Below, piece after piece: positions 1 to 7,862 of a stretch of DNA of 63,814 nt. A model generated the notes under the pieces. That model was not told the DNA's origin. It saw nothing but the letters and a program-made list of their open reading frames with translations, and did no database searches. Each line of letters starts with the position of its first letter. Within the stretch, counting starts at the first letter, position 1. The stretch spans positions 1 through 63,814 of the forward strand of contig CAMEFI010000019.1 of NCBI GenBank assembly GCA_945915475.1. The letters are read 5' to 3'. Source of the stretch: an uncultured Clostridium sp. Lineage in GTDB: Bacteria > Bacillota > Clostridia > Lachnospirales > Lachnospiraceae. Both the position numbers and the translations under genes were made by a program.

Positions 1-1212
1 TGTGTGATGCGCCATATTCCTATTTTTACATTTATCAACAAGATGGACCGGGATGCAAAGGATACCTTTGAATTGTTAGATGATATTGAGACGGTACTTG
101 GAATCCAGACTTGTCCGGTGAATTGGCCGATTGGTTCCGGTAAAGAATTTAAGGGTGTGTATGACCGTGCAAGCAGAGTGGTATCCAAGTTTCAGGCGGT
201 TTCCACCGGAGGAGCGAAGAAAGCGGCAGAGACAGATTATTCCATTGAGGATGAACGGTTACAGCAGGATATTGGCGAAACATTGTATAACCAGTTAGTG
301 GAGGAGATTGAATTATTAGATGGTGCCAGTGAACCATTGGATATTGAAAAGGTCAACAAGGGGGAATTATCACCGGTGTTTTTTGGTTCTGCTTTGAATA
401 CTTTTGGTATTGAGACATTTTTGAATCATTTCCTTAAGATGACAACATCACCGCTTCCAAGAATGTCCAATGAGGGACTGATTGACCCTATGGATGAGGA
501 TTTTTCGGCATTTGTCTTTAAGATTCAGGCCAATATGAACAAGGCACATCGGGACAGAATCGCATTTATGCGTATCTGCTCCGGCAAATTTGATGCCAGC
601 AAGGATGTGTACCATGTCCAGAGTAAGCGGAAAATGAAATTATCCCAGCCACAGCAGTTGATGGCACAGGATCGGAAGATTGTAGAAGAGGCTTATGCAG
701 GTGATGTAATTGGTGTATTTGATCCTGGCATTTTCTCCATTGGAGATACGTTATGTAAACCGGGAAAAAAGTTTGAGTATGAAGGAATCCCTACCTTTGC
801 ACCGGAGCATTTCTGCCGCGTGGTTCAACTTAATACCATGAAAAGAAAGCAGTTTGTACAGGGTGTTACCCAGATTGCCCAGGAAGGTGCCATTCAGATA
901 TTCCAGGAATATACGGCGGGAATGTCTGAAATTATTGTGGGTGTAGTCGGTGTTTTACAATTTGAAGTATTGAAATACCGTTTGGAAAATGAGTATGGTT
1001 GTGAGATTAAGCTTGAGCCATTGCCATATAACTTTATCCGCTGGATCAAGGATCCCACTACGGATGTCAACGCTTTAAAACGTGCAAATGAAGTCAAAAA
1101 AGTAAAAGATATGAAAGGAAATCCATTATTATTATTTACCAATCAGTGGACGATTAATACCGTGCTTGAACATAACGAAGGACTGGAATTATTGGAATTC
1201 CGCAAAAATTGA
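1..1212 (+). CDS. prfC: Peptide chain release factor 3 (RF3), C-terminal part, cut by window edge
   Basis: Translational GTPase that recycles RF1/RF2 from the ribosome after termination; cytoplasmic. The reading frame is open from base 1, so the start codon, Walker A and switch regions lie outside the window. The visible 403 residues begin with HIPIFTFINKMDRD, which holds the G4 motif NKMD typical of RF3, then the domain 2 region (HRDRIAFMRICSGKFD, near residues 180-195) and the RF3-type domain 3 (GVVGVLQFEVLKYRLENEYG, near residues 315-335). The frame ends with TGA at 1210-1212 and is followed directly by a terminator hairpin, so the gene is the last of its transcript. Identification as RF3 rather than EF-G rests on the FINKMDRD motif and the C-terminal VLQFEV block. 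No defect is seen in the visible part. Confidence 0.95.
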   Translation, partial: CVMRHIPIFTFINKMDRDAKDTFELLDDIETVLGIQTCPVNWPIGSGKEFKGVYDRASRVVSKFQAVSTGGAKKAAETDYSIEDERLQQDIGETLYNQLVEEIELLDGASEPLDIEKVNKGELSPVFFGSALNTFGIETFLNHFLKMTTSPLPRMSNEGLIDPMDEDFSAFVFKIQANMNKAHRDRIAFMRICSGKFDASKDVYHVQSKRKMKLSQPQQLMAQDRKIVEEAYAGDVIGVFDPGIFSIGDTLCKPGKKFEYEGIPTFAPEHFCRVVQLNTMKRKQFVQGVTQIAQEGAIQIFQEYTAGMSEIIVGVVGVLQFEVLKYRLENEYGCEIKLEPLPYNFIRWIKDPTTDVNALKRANEVKKVKDMKGNPLLLFTNQWTINTVLEHNEGLELLEFRKN

Positions 1213-1260
1213 AATTGCCAATCATTGAAAGTGTAAGAGTATAACAAAGGTCACATACTA

Positions 1261-1288
1261 AAGATACAGCATGATGCTGTATCTTTTT
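1261..1288 (+). terminator. Rho-independent terminator of prfC
   Basis: AAGATACAGC (1261-1270) pairs with GCTGTATCTT (1276-1285) around a five-base loop, and TTTTT follows at 1284-1288. Element A begins at the next base, so the insertion sits at the very end of this terminator's T tract. Confidence 0.9.
1278..1288. repeat. Left direct repeat (probable target site duplication) of element A
   Basis: TGTATCTTTTT at 1278-1288 recurs exactly at 1493-1503 on the other side of element A. The 11-bp pair overlaps the 3' half of the prfC terminator, which suggests that a single copy existed before insertion. Confidence 0.75.
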
Positions 1289-1492
1289 AGGCAATTGCGA
1301 AACAATATACTTTATTGAATTCGTTGTACAGATTTAACAATTTATCGCAGGCACGCTTTCGTTACTCTCACGCGCAACGGTACTAGGTTCGAAAGAACCT
1401 CACCAAGTACCGGCGGGTTCAAAGTACCTGCTTATAAATATGTTAAATCTGCACAACTCATATTCAAAAAATAAGAGTTTCGCAATTACCTA
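1289..1492. mobile_element. Element A: 204-bp non-coding palindromic insertion with structured core
   Basis: The stretch folds back on itself over its whole length. Outer arms AGGCAATTGCGAAAC (1289-1303) and GTTTCGCAATTACCT (1477-1491) pair at 14 of 15 positions; inner arms 1323-1338 and 1442-1457 pair at 15 of 16. The centre (1347-1431) is a shorter structured core shared with element B. No open reading frame of note is inside. Exact 11-bp direct repeats flank it. The features seen (terminal inverted repeats, flanking direct repeats, no gene) fit a non-autonomous mobile element; the tight pairing and a GAAA-capped arm also fit a structured RNA. I do not recognise the family. Which strand is functional is not known. 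Confidence 0.75.
1347..1431. other. Conserved apical core of element A (RNA-like fold)
   Basis: GCAGGCAC (1347-1354) faces GTACCTGC (1424-1431), with one mismatch. Inside, CGGTACT (1378-1384) pairs with AGTACCG (1406-1412), and AGGTTC (1385-1390) pairs with GAACCT (1395-1400) around GAAA, a GNRA-type tetraloop. The same unpaired segments around CGCAACGG, CCGGCG and TCAAAGT occur in element B, while the tip arm is wholly different in sequence there but again self-complementary. This preserved pairing with changed sequence is the strongest sign that structure is selected. Confidence 0.7.
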
Positions 1493-1503
1493 TGTATCTT
1501 TTT
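1493..1503. repeat. Right direct repeat of element A
   Basis: TGTATCTTTTT, identical to 1278-1288. It lies just upstream of the ribosome binding site of the small gene at 1524. Deleting 1289-1503 joins the prfC terminator directly to that gene's leader. Confidence 0.75.
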
Positions 1504-1523
1504 TTATGAAAGGAGACAAAGGT

Positions 1524-1736
1524 ATGGGACTTGTTACCGGAGATAATTACAATCCTGCACTGGTACCGGCGATTATGCACTTTGATCTGCTTTTTCGGGA
1601 AAATCAGGAGGTCTATGTAGACAAACTTTTACTGGGAAAAGATGACATTGACAAGATGGATGTGATGGCACGTTTACACCAATTTTCCTGTCGGGAAGAA
1701 TTGGAACGTTATGTGGATCGCGCTGGTCTTGACTGA
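1524..1736 (+). CDS. Small protein of unknown function (70 aa)
   Basis: The start ATG at 1524 follows AAAGGAGACAAAGGT, a good ribosome binding site; an in-frame upstream ATG at 1440 lies inside element A and has no such site, so the shorter form is chosen. The 70 residues are soluble, with no membrane segment or signal peptide, and end in an acidic, charged helix (REELERYVDRAGLD). I do not recognise the family. The gene stands alone between the prfC terminator plus element A and a strong convergent terminator at 1747-1795. Because element A lies in its 5' leader, its expression may depend on a promoter within or read-through across that element; no clear promoter was found. Confidence 0.6.
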   Translation: MGLVTGDNYNPALVPAIMHFDLLFRENQEVYVDKLLLGKDDIDKMDVMARLHQFSCREELERYVDRAGLD

Positions 1737-1746
1737 TGACAAATGT

Positions 1747-1795
1747 CTACATTTTGCAGCAAGGTAAACCGAGAAAGCTGCAAAATGTAGATTTT
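1747..1795. terminator. Strong hairpin terminator between convergent genes
   Basis: CTACATTTTGCAGC (1747-1760) pairs perfectly with GCTGCAAAATGTAG (1777-1790), followed by ATTTTTG. It lies between the + strand gene ending at 1736 and the - strand gene ending at 1798 and may serve both. Confidence 0.85.
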
Positions 1796-1797
1796 TG

Positions 1798-2067
1798 TTA
1801 GCGGTAAAATAGTCCTAAGAGCATATCCACTTTCCGCTGGTCAGCAGGGGACATAGTCTGTTTTATGACTTGGATTAAAAGTGTGGATTCTTCTTTTGTA
1901 AAACTCAGGTTTCGTTTTGAGAGTTCTTTGTTAACAGTCATAACTTTTGCAAGAATTGTTTCTGGAGTTTCATTGTGGGTGTGAGAGACCATTTCTTTTA
2001 TGATCTGTTGTTTGACGGGGTGTAGATTTTGAAATTCGGGAGTCGAAAATAATTCCTGCTCATTCAT
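1798..2067 (-). CDS. Conserved-looking small protein of unknown function (89 aa)
   Basis: The start is the ATG at 2067, nine bases after AAAGGAG; a longer in-frame form from 2094 would start within the preceding gene. It overlaps the upstream gene's last eight bases, which indicates translational coupling. The protein is helical and charged, without membrane segments. Near its C-terminus it has the stretch SPADQRKVDMLLGL. The partner gene at 2060-2620 has similar helical, Met-rich character, so the two probably act together, but I recognise neither family and assign no function. Confidence 0.7.
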   Translation of the reverse strand: MNEQELFSTPEFQNLHPVKQQIIKEMVSHTHNETPETILAKVMTVNKELSKRNLSFTKEESTLLIQVIKQTMSPADQRKVDMLLGLFYR

Positions 2068-2620
2068 AGTTTGAGCTCCTTTCTTGTTCTTCATTTAATT
2101 GGGCAGCCTGCATCATATCATATTCCGATAGAATTTGTTGCAGATGAGCATCGAAGGTGTTGTTGTCTCCAGGTTCATAAGGGGAGGGTTCCCTTATAGA
2201 TGTATTTTTCCCTGGAGAAGGCATTGCGGATTCCTTTATAGAAGGAGATGCCATGTTAGAGAACAGGGCATTCAGATCCGGTGAATCATTTTTTTCCATA
2301 AAGGAAGAAAGAATATCCGGTGAAGCACCATTTCCCATGTTTTCGGCAAGGGACATCATGGTTTTTAGCAGATCGGGAGACATTCCGGTCAGAGAACCTA
2401 ACATATCCATAGGATCTTTGGATGGATTATGTAAACCTATTCGGGTAATATAATCCATGGACCGGAATGCTCGCAGAATTAAAAGAATTTCATTCACTTT
2501 GATCAGAAGCGCCAAAGGTAATTTAAGCGGATAGTCAACAAAAGGAATTAGGGCTTCTAACATGGAAAGATTGTTGTTACATGTAATTGCATCCAATGGA
2601 TGACGGGAATGATATTCCAT
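2060..2620 (-). CDS. Protein of unknown function (186 aa), first gene of a two-gene unit
   Basis: The frame runs from ATG at 2620 to TGA at 2060-2062. The N-terminal 60 residues contain a moderately hydrophobic helix (PLKLPLALLIKVNEILLILR), followed by a polar, Met-, Ser- and Pro-rich middle (residues 70-150) and an acidic C-terminal helix (residues 155-186). No signal peptide is seen. The gene is divergent from glgB and coupled to the 89-residue gene after it. Low-complexity content and the absence of known motifs prevent a family call. Confidence 0.65.
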   Translation of the reverse strand: MEYHSRHPLDAITCNNNLSMLEALIPFVDYPLKLPLALLIKVNEILLILRAFRSMDYITRIGLHNPSKDPMDMLGSLTGMSPDLLKTMMSLAENMGNGASPDILSSFMEKNDSPDLNALFSNMASPSIKESAMPSPGKNTSIREPSPYEPGDNNTFDAHLQQILSEYDMMQAAQLNEEQERSSNYE

Positions 2621-2661
2621 AGGAAAGCCCCTGCTCTTTTCTATTCAGTATATGCACTTGG

Positions 2662-2690
2662 TTGACGTTTATGATACATTTTCGTATAAT
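2662..2690 (+). promoter_or_regulatory. Sigma-A type promoter of glgB
   Basis: TTGACG (2662-2667), a 17-base spacer and TATAAT (2685-2690), 33 bases upstream of the glgB start. It is the only near-consensus promoter in the divergent region. Confidence 0.75.
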
Positions 2691-2722
2691 CAAAAGAAGG
2701 ATTCATTAAAAAAGGGGAATAT

Positions 2723-4504
2723 ATGAATATCGATGATTTTTATAGTGGAAATGAATGGAAAGGATATGAATACTTTGGTGCACAGGTAGAAGAGGATGGT
2801 GTGCAATTCCGGGTGTATGCTCCTATGGCACAGCGGGTTACCGTAATTGGAGAGTTTAATTGTTGGCATGATACGGAGTTGACCTGTCATGGACGAGGTG
2901 GTATCTATGAAGGGAAGATTGCGGATGCAAAGCCGGGGCAGATGTACAAATACCGTATTTATCATCATGATGGAAGTGTGAAGGATAAAGCGGATCCTTA
3001 TGGATTTGGGATGGAACTTCGACCTTGCTCTGCATCCATCATCCGGAACCGGAAGGGATATACTTTTACGGATGAAGAGTGGATGAAGCAGACAGATAAA
3101 GGATATAACAGGCCAATGCACATTTATGAGATTCATTTTGGCTCATGGAGGGCGAAAGAGGGCAGATGGTATCGTTACGAAGAGATGGCGGAAGACCTGA
3201 TTCCATATCTGAAGAAAATGGGATATACCCATGTGGAATTATTGCCTCTTGCGGAGCACCCCATGGACGAGTCCTGGGGATATCAGTGTACCGGTTTCTT
3301 TGCACCTACAGCGAGATACGGAACCTGTGATGGATTGAAAGAATTTGTGAATCAATGCCATATGGCGGGCATTGGTGTGATCTTAGATTTTGTTATGGTG
3401 CATTTTGCAGTGGATGATTATGGACTTGAGATGTTTGACGGTTCTCCGCTATATGAGCTTCCCTTTGAGGATGTGAGCACCAGTGAATGGGGCTCTTATA
3501 ACTTTGCACACGGAAAAGGTGAGGTGGCAAGTTTTCTGAAATCCTGTGCAGATTACTGGCTTACGGATTATCATTTTGACGGGCTTCGATTTGATGCGAT
3601 TTCCAATATCATATATTGGCGCGGCAGGAAAGAGTGCGGTGTCAATGAGAAGGCACTGCAATTTGTTCAGAGTCTGAATGAAGGGATTCATAAACGACAT
3701 CCTCATGTGATTCTTTTTGCAGAGGATTCTAGCAGTTATCTTAAGGTGACGGCTCCGGTTGTTTATGGTGGACTTGGTTTTGATTATAAATGGGACTTGG
3801 GATTTATGAATGATACCCTTAGATTCTTTTCTTATCCACCGGAGGAACGGAGGAATCATTATTCGGATCTTCTGTTTTCCATGCATTATTTTTATAATGA
3901 GTTGTATATATTAGAGTTTTCCCATGATGAAGTGGTGCATGGCAAGAAAACCATTTTAGATAAGATGTATGGAGCTTATGAAGAGAAGTTTGCGCAGTGC
4001 CGTACTTTGTTTTTATATATGATGACGCATCCGGGGAAGAAGCTTAACTTTATGGGCAATGAGATTGGTCAGTTCCGGGAGTGGGCACAGTATCGGCCGC
4101 AGGATTTTGAAGAGTTAAAGCCGTATCCTATGCATCAGATGTTTACAAGGTTTTGCAGGGATTTGAATCAGGTATATCTGTTTCATCCTGCCTTATATGA
4201 AGGAGAATACAACAGGGATTGTTATCGGAATGTGGTGGGTGACAAGGCAGGAGATCTTGTCTATGCGTATATGCGAAGTGCCGGTGGAGAACAGCTTATA
4301 GCGATCTTTAATTTTGGGGATGTGGCATACAGGAATTACTTAGTGAGAATTTCAGGAAATCATGTATTGCGTGAGATTATCCATACAGAGCAGTCTATCT
4401 ACGGTGGCGGCAGAAGTGGGATATGTGGGGAAATACCGGTCCGGAATGGGCAGTGCGTACTGGACCTGCCGGCTTATTCCGGCTGTTTGTATCAGGTAGA
4501 GTGA
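2723..4504 (+). CDS. glgB: 1,4-alpha-glucan branching enzyme
   Basis: Makes the alpha-1,6 branches of glycogen by cutting and transferring alpha-1,4 glucan segments; GH13 family, cytoplasmic. The ATG follows AAAGGGG. At 593 residues it is a slightly short bacterial GlgB. An N-terminal CBM48-like region (about residues 15-110, with GVQFRVYAPMAQRVTVIGEFN) precedes the catalytic barrel. Catalytic motifs are present: DGLRFDAISNI holds the nucleophile Asp near residue 290, LFAEDSS the acid/base Glu near residue 334, and EFSHDEVVH the third acidic residue near residue 400. The PAP2 gene follows after 16 bases in the same direction. The glycogen synthase glgA is in the same window but 47 kb away, so the glycogen genes are not in one operon. 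Confidence 0.95.
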   Translation: MNIDDFYSGNEWKGYEYFGAQVEEDGVQFRVYAPMAQRVTVIGEFNCWHDTELTCHGRGGIYEGKIADAKPGQMYKYRIYHHDGSVKDKADPYGFGMELRPCSASIIRNRKGYTFTDEEWMKQTDKGYNRPMHIYEIHFGSWRAKEGRWYRYEEMAEDLIPYLKKMGYTHVELLPLAEHPMDESWGYQCTGFFAPTARYGTCDGLKEFVNQCHMAGIGVILDFVMVHFAVDDYGLEMFDGSPLYELPFEDVSTSEWGSYNFAHGKGEVASFLKSCADYWLTDYHFDGLRFDAISNIIYWRGRKECGVNEKALQFVQSLNEGIHKRHPHVILFAEDSSSYLKVTAPVVYGGLGFDYKWDLGFMNDTLRFFSYPPEERRNHYSDLLFSMHYFYNELYILEFSHDEVVHGKKTILDKMYGAYEEKFAQCRTLFLYMMTHPGKKLNFMGNEIGQFREWAQYRPQDFEELKPYPMHQMFTRFCRDLNQVYLFHPALYEGEYNRDCYRNVVGDKAGDLVYAYMRSAGGEQLIAIFNFGDVAYRNYLVRISGNHVLREIIHTEQSIYGGGRSGICGEIPVRNGQCVLDLPAYSGCLYQVE

Positions 4505-4520
4505 TTAAGGAGGTACCGTT

Positions 4521-5072
4521 TTGACAGATTGGATCATAGATATGGATTTTCGGATTCTTAATGGTATACAGGGATATGCCCGGTGCGATTTTCTGGATTG
4601 GTTTTTTCCAAGGTTTACCAGTCTTGGTGAGAAGGGATGGTTATATATTGTGGTTGCCATTGTATTTTTTGCCATGGCGAAGTATCGGAAATGGGGCGTA
4701 TCCCTGTCGTTTAGTCTGATGTTTGGACTGGTGTTTGGTAATATGATGATCAAGAATCTGGTGGGAAGGACAAGGCCTTATAATCTAGTGGAGCATTTCC
4801 AACTTCTGGTGAGTCCATTAAGCGATTATTCCTTTCCCTCCGGGCATACCATGGCTGCATTTGAATTTTTTGTTGTAGTCTGTATGATGCCCGTTGCAAG
4901 GCGGTACAAAGTCATGGTGGGAATCTTTTCTTTCATGATGGCATTTTCAAGGCTGTATCTGTATGTGCATTTTCCATCGGATGTTCTTGCGGGAGCCATT
5001 CTTGGAAGTCTTTTTGGATTCTGTGGTGTACGGCTTGCACAATTTGTCTATCGGACAAAAGAACAGGCGTAA
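4521..5072 (+). CDS. PAP2-family membrane phosphatase
   Basis: Membrane phosphatase of the PAP2 superfamily, acting on lipid phosphates such as undecaprenyl pyrophosphate or phosphatidic acid; the substrate cannot be told from sequence. The start is TTG, set by AGGAGG eight bases upstream (4508-4513). The three active-site motifs are visible: KNLVGRTRP (motif 1, near residue 78), FPSGHT (motif 2, near residue 108) and SRLYLYVHFPSD (motif 3, near residues 148-159). Several hydrophobic spans cover residues 40-75, 113-145 and 155-178. It is likely co-transcribed with glgB, though a functional link is not evident. Confidence 0.9.
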   Translation: MTDWIIDMDFRILNGIQGYARCDFLDWFFPRFTSLGEKGWLYIVVAIVFFAMAKYRKWGVSLSFSLMFGLVFGNMMIKNLVGRTRPYNLVEHFQLLVSPLSDYSFPSGHTMAAFEFFVVVCMMPVARRYKVMVGIFSFMMAFSRLYLYVHFPSDVLAGAILGSLFGFCGVRLAQFVYRTKEQA

Positions 5073-5083
5073 GGTATATTCGA

Positions 5084-6298
5084 TTATTGATGGTAGGTTG
5101 CTAAGAAGTCTTTTAGACGTCTGGTTGCAACCTTGAGGTCATCAATTTGAGGCAGATATACGATACGGAAATGATCCGGTTCCTGCCAGTTGAAGCCACT
5201 GCCCTGTACAATCAATACATGTTTCTGACGCAGGAAATCCAGAGCGAATTGTTCATCGTTTATGATGTTGAATTTTTTGGTGTCTAATTTCGGGAAGATG
5301 TAAAATGCAGCATCCGGCTTGACGGCACTGATTCCCGGAATATCGTTCAACGCGTTATATATGTATTCCCGTTGTTCATAGATTCTTCCACCCGGTAACA
5401 ACAATTCATCGGCACTCTGGATACCACCAAGGGCAGTCTGAATAATGGACTGGGCCGGTACATTGGCGCACAGACGCATGGAGGAGAGCATGTTAAGACC
5501 CTCTATATATCCCTGACAGTTGGATTTGTCGCCGCTTAAGCTCATCCAGCCACTTCGGTAACCGGCAATGCGGTGGGATTTGGACAATCCGTTAAAGGTT
5601 ACACACATAAGATCCGGAGCAAGGGAGGCGATGGAAATGTGCTTCTTGCCATCCATAACCAGACGATCATAGATTTCATCAGCAAAAATGATGAGTTCAT
5701 ATTTTCTTGCAAGTTCCACAATATCTTCGAGAATCTCCTTTGGATAAAGAACACCGGTTGGATTGTTTGGGTTGATGATGACAATACCCTTTGTCCGGTC
5801 TGTAATCTTACTTTCCATATCTGCGATATCCGGATACCAGTTCGCCTGTTCATCACAGATATAGTGAACCGGCTTGCCCCCTGCAAGGTTGGCGGCTGCG
5901 GTCCAGAGTGGGTAATCCGGTGCCGGTACTAAAATCTCATCTCCGTCATCCAACAATCCCTGCATACTCATGGTGATCAGTTCCGATACACCGTTCCCGG
6001 TATAAATGTCGTTGATTCCAACATTTGGTATATTCTTCAACTGGCAATACTGCATGATTGCCTTTCTGGCTCCAAAGATACCCTTGGAATCGGAATATCC
6101 CTGGGATTCTAAAAGATTATAGCGGATGTCCTGGATGATTTCGTTTGGCGCATTAAAGCCAAAAGGATAGGGATTCCCAATGTTTAATTTCAGAATATCA
6201 ATATTATTCTCAATCATCCGGTTTGCTTCGTCGACAACCGGACCTCTTACGTCGTAACATACGTTATCTAATTTGTGGGATTTGTTAAACTGTCTCAT
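5084..6298 (-). CDS. alaA: PLP-dependent aminotransferase, AlaA-like (glutamate-pyruvate type)
   Basis: Class I/II aminotransferase, probably transferring amino groups between glutamate and pyruvate (alanine synthesis). The start is the ATG at 6298, ten bases after AAAGGAGGAG; an in-frame ATG at 6325 lacks a good site. The 404 residues carry the AlaA-like start (KSHKLDNVCYDVRGPV), the Asn-Pro motif INPNNPTGVLY, and the PLP lysine in FNGLSKSHRIAGYRSGW. These features resemble E. coli YfbQ/AlaA rather than aspartate aminotransferase AspC. The gene is monocistronic and divergent from the GntR operon. Substrate preference is inferred from resemblance only. Confidence 0.85.
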   Translation of the reverse strand: MRQFNKSHKLDNVCYDVRGPVVDEANRMIENNIDILKLNIGNPYPFGFNAPNEIIQDIRYNLLESQGYSDSKGIFGARKAIMQYCQLKNIPNVGINDIYTGNGVSELITMSMQGLLDDGDEILVPAPDYPLWTAAANLAGGKPVHYICDEQANWYPDIADMESKITDRTKGIVIINPNNPTGVLYPKEILEDIVELARKYELIIFADEIYDRLVMDGKKHISIASLAPDLMCVTFNGLSKSHRIAGYRSGWMSLSGDKSNCQGYIEGLNMLSSMRLCANVPAQSIIQTALGGIQSADELLLPGGRIYEQREYIYNALNDIPGISAVKPDAAFYIFPKLDTKKFNIINDEQFALDFLRQKHVLIVQGSGFNWQEPDHFRIVYLPQIDDLKVATRRLKDFLATYHQ

Positions 6299-6452
6299 AA
6301 ACGGATTCTCCTCCTTTGAGTGCATATATAGCTGTATGCCTTATAAACTGTCCTTTATTATAGTACCATTTTATTTTTTTGTATAGCGAAAAATGCAAAC
6401 GGATGCATCTGGTCGAAGAAGTTCAATTTTATACAATGTACCATATATGTTA

Positions 6453-6513
6453 TTGACAACAAAGAAATAAAATGTTATAACTGTATCATGACAATAGGTA
6501 CAGTTGGTACAGT
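6453..6513 (+). promoter_or_regulatory. Promoter and candidate operator of the GntR-ABC operon
   Basis: TTGACA (6453-6458), 17-base spacer, TATAAC (6476-6481). Overlapping and just downstream are ACTGTA (6480-6485), TACAGT (6499-6504) and a second TACAGT (6508-6513), with GGTACAGT repeated in tandem. YtrA-type regulators usually repress their own operon, and this array is where such a regulator could block the promoter. Binding is inferred. Confidence 0.65.
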
Positions 6514-6553
6514 GGAATAGGAAGAATACAATGTAGCAGAAGGGAGGGATTAG

Positions 6554-6931
6554 ATGGTTACATTGGATTTTAAAGGAAACAAGCCTATTTATGAACAGAT
6601 TGTGGAACAGATGAAGTACAATGTGATGAAAGGATATCTGAAACCGGGAGATGCAATTCCGTCAGTAAGGAAACTTGCATTGGAGTTAAAGATCACTCCG
6701 GGAACGGTGGCAAAGGCATATCAGGAATTAGAACATCAGCAGATAATTATGACCATCCGGGGGAAAGGCACCTTTATTGCAGATAATATTGAGCTGAAAT
6801 TAGATGAGGCAAAGTTAGAAGAGATTCGGAAACATCTGACAACGGAGATACTGGAACTAAAAATGATGGGATATGACAGGAACCGGATTGTGGAACTGGT
6901 AAAGGAAATTTATGAGGAGATGAGTATATGA
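6554..6931 (+). CDS. GntR-family regulator, YtrA subfamily
   Basis: Short GntR repressor (125 aa) with an N-terminal winged helix (residues 8-75, with KPGDAIPSVRKLALELKITPGTVAKAYQELE) and only a short C-terminal dimerisation helix pair, which is the YtrA layout. The ATG follows GGGAGGG. The stop overlaps the ATG of the ABC ATPase gene by four bases, so the two are translationally coupled. Regulators of this type typically control the linked ABC genes and respond to cell-envelope active compounds; the inducer here is unknown. A candidate operator lies over the promoter upstream. Confidence 0.9.
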   Translation: MVTLDFKGNKPIYEQIVEQMKYNVMKGYLKPGDAIPSVRKLALELKITPGTVAKAYQELEHQQIIMTIRGKGTFIADNIELKLDEAKLEEIRKHLTTEILELKMMGYDRNRIVELVKEIYEEMSI

Positions 6932-7848
6932 TAGAAGTGAAGAATGTGTATAAGGGATACAATGGAATTCCGGTCTTAGAGGATGTAAGTATTCAGGTAA
7001 TGCCTGGAGAGATTCATGGATTGATTGGAGAAAACAGTGCAGGTAAGACAACTTTGATTAAATGTATGACGGGGATTTATCGTAAGGATTCCGGTGAGAT
7101 TCTATATGATGGACAGCCTGTATTTGATAATCCCAAGGTGAAAGAACGGATTGGATATGTGGCAGATTATAATGAATATATCAGTTCTAATACAGTGAAA
7201 CAGATGGTACGGATGTATGAGATCTTCTATCCAAGATTTAACGAGGATAAATTCAATGATTTGAATGAAGTGTTTGAATTGCCAATCGATAAGAGAGTTG
7301 GGTCTTTGTCTAAGGGGCAGAAAATGCGTCTCGCATTTATGCTGGAGACATCCAAGGAACCAGATTATCTAATTCTGGATGAGCCTACATCGGGGCTGGA
7401 TCCGGTGGCAAAGGCGAATTTCTATCATCTTCTGGTACAGGAGGTGGAACAGCGGGAGATTGGGGTGTTGATTAGTTCCCACAACCTAGAAGGTTTGGAA
7501 CGAATCTGTGATTCGGTTACCATGTTGCACGAAGGTGTGGTAGAACGGCAGATGGCATTGGAGGACATGAAGTGCGAGCTTACCAAGTTGAATGTGGTAT
7601 TTGAGGGAGGTGCGCCGAAATCGGTATATGATTTGCCGCAGATTCTGAAAATCAGTAATGTGGGTAGTATTTATACGATGGTAGTGAAGGATTATGATGA
7701 GACATTTTCTAAGACGCTACACCAGGCTGGGGCAACTTTAGTAGAACCGCTTGATATATCGTTAGAAGAGTTGTTCATTACGTTAGAGGAGAAACGCCCG
7801 GAGAAAATGCTGGATTCGTCAAAGGAAGAGTCAGCCGAAACAAAATGA
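6928..7848 (+). CDS. ABC transporter ATP-binding protein
   Basis: ATPase subunit of an exporter-type ABC system. Walker A GENSAGKTT (near residue 33; an Asn-Ser-Ala variant of the usual GxNGAGKST), a signature SLSKGQKMR, with Lys in place of the second Gly of LSGGQ, near residue 131, Walker B YLILDEPTSGLD near residue 150 and the switch His in LISSHN are present. The C-terminal 90 residues are an extra domain as in BcrA/YtrB-type ATPases. It is coupled to the GntR gene before it and the membrane protein after it, so the three form one operon. Substrate unknown; efflux of an antimicrobial or envelope component is the family expectation. Confidence 0.9.
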   Translation: MIEVKNVYKGYNGIPVLEDVSIQVMPGEIHGLIGENSAGKTTLIKCMTGIYRKDSGEILYDGQPVFDNPKVKERIGYVADYNEYISSNTVKQMVRMYEIFYPRFNEDKFNDLNEVFELPIDKRVGSLSKGQKMRLAFMLETSKEPDYLILDEPTSGLDPVAKANFYHLLVQEVEQREIGVLISSHNLEGLERICDSVTMLHEGVVERQMALEDMKCELTKLNVVFEGGAPKSVYDLPQILKISNVGSIYTMVVKDYDETFSKTLHQAGATLVEPLDISLEELFITLEEKRPEKMLDSSKEESAETK

Positions 7849-7862
7849 AAGGAGGGAATGCT

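Noticed and set aside
1440-1523. N-terminal extension of the small gene at 1524
   Set aside because: The in-frame ATG at 1440 lies in element A without a ribosome binding site, while ATG 1524 has a good one.
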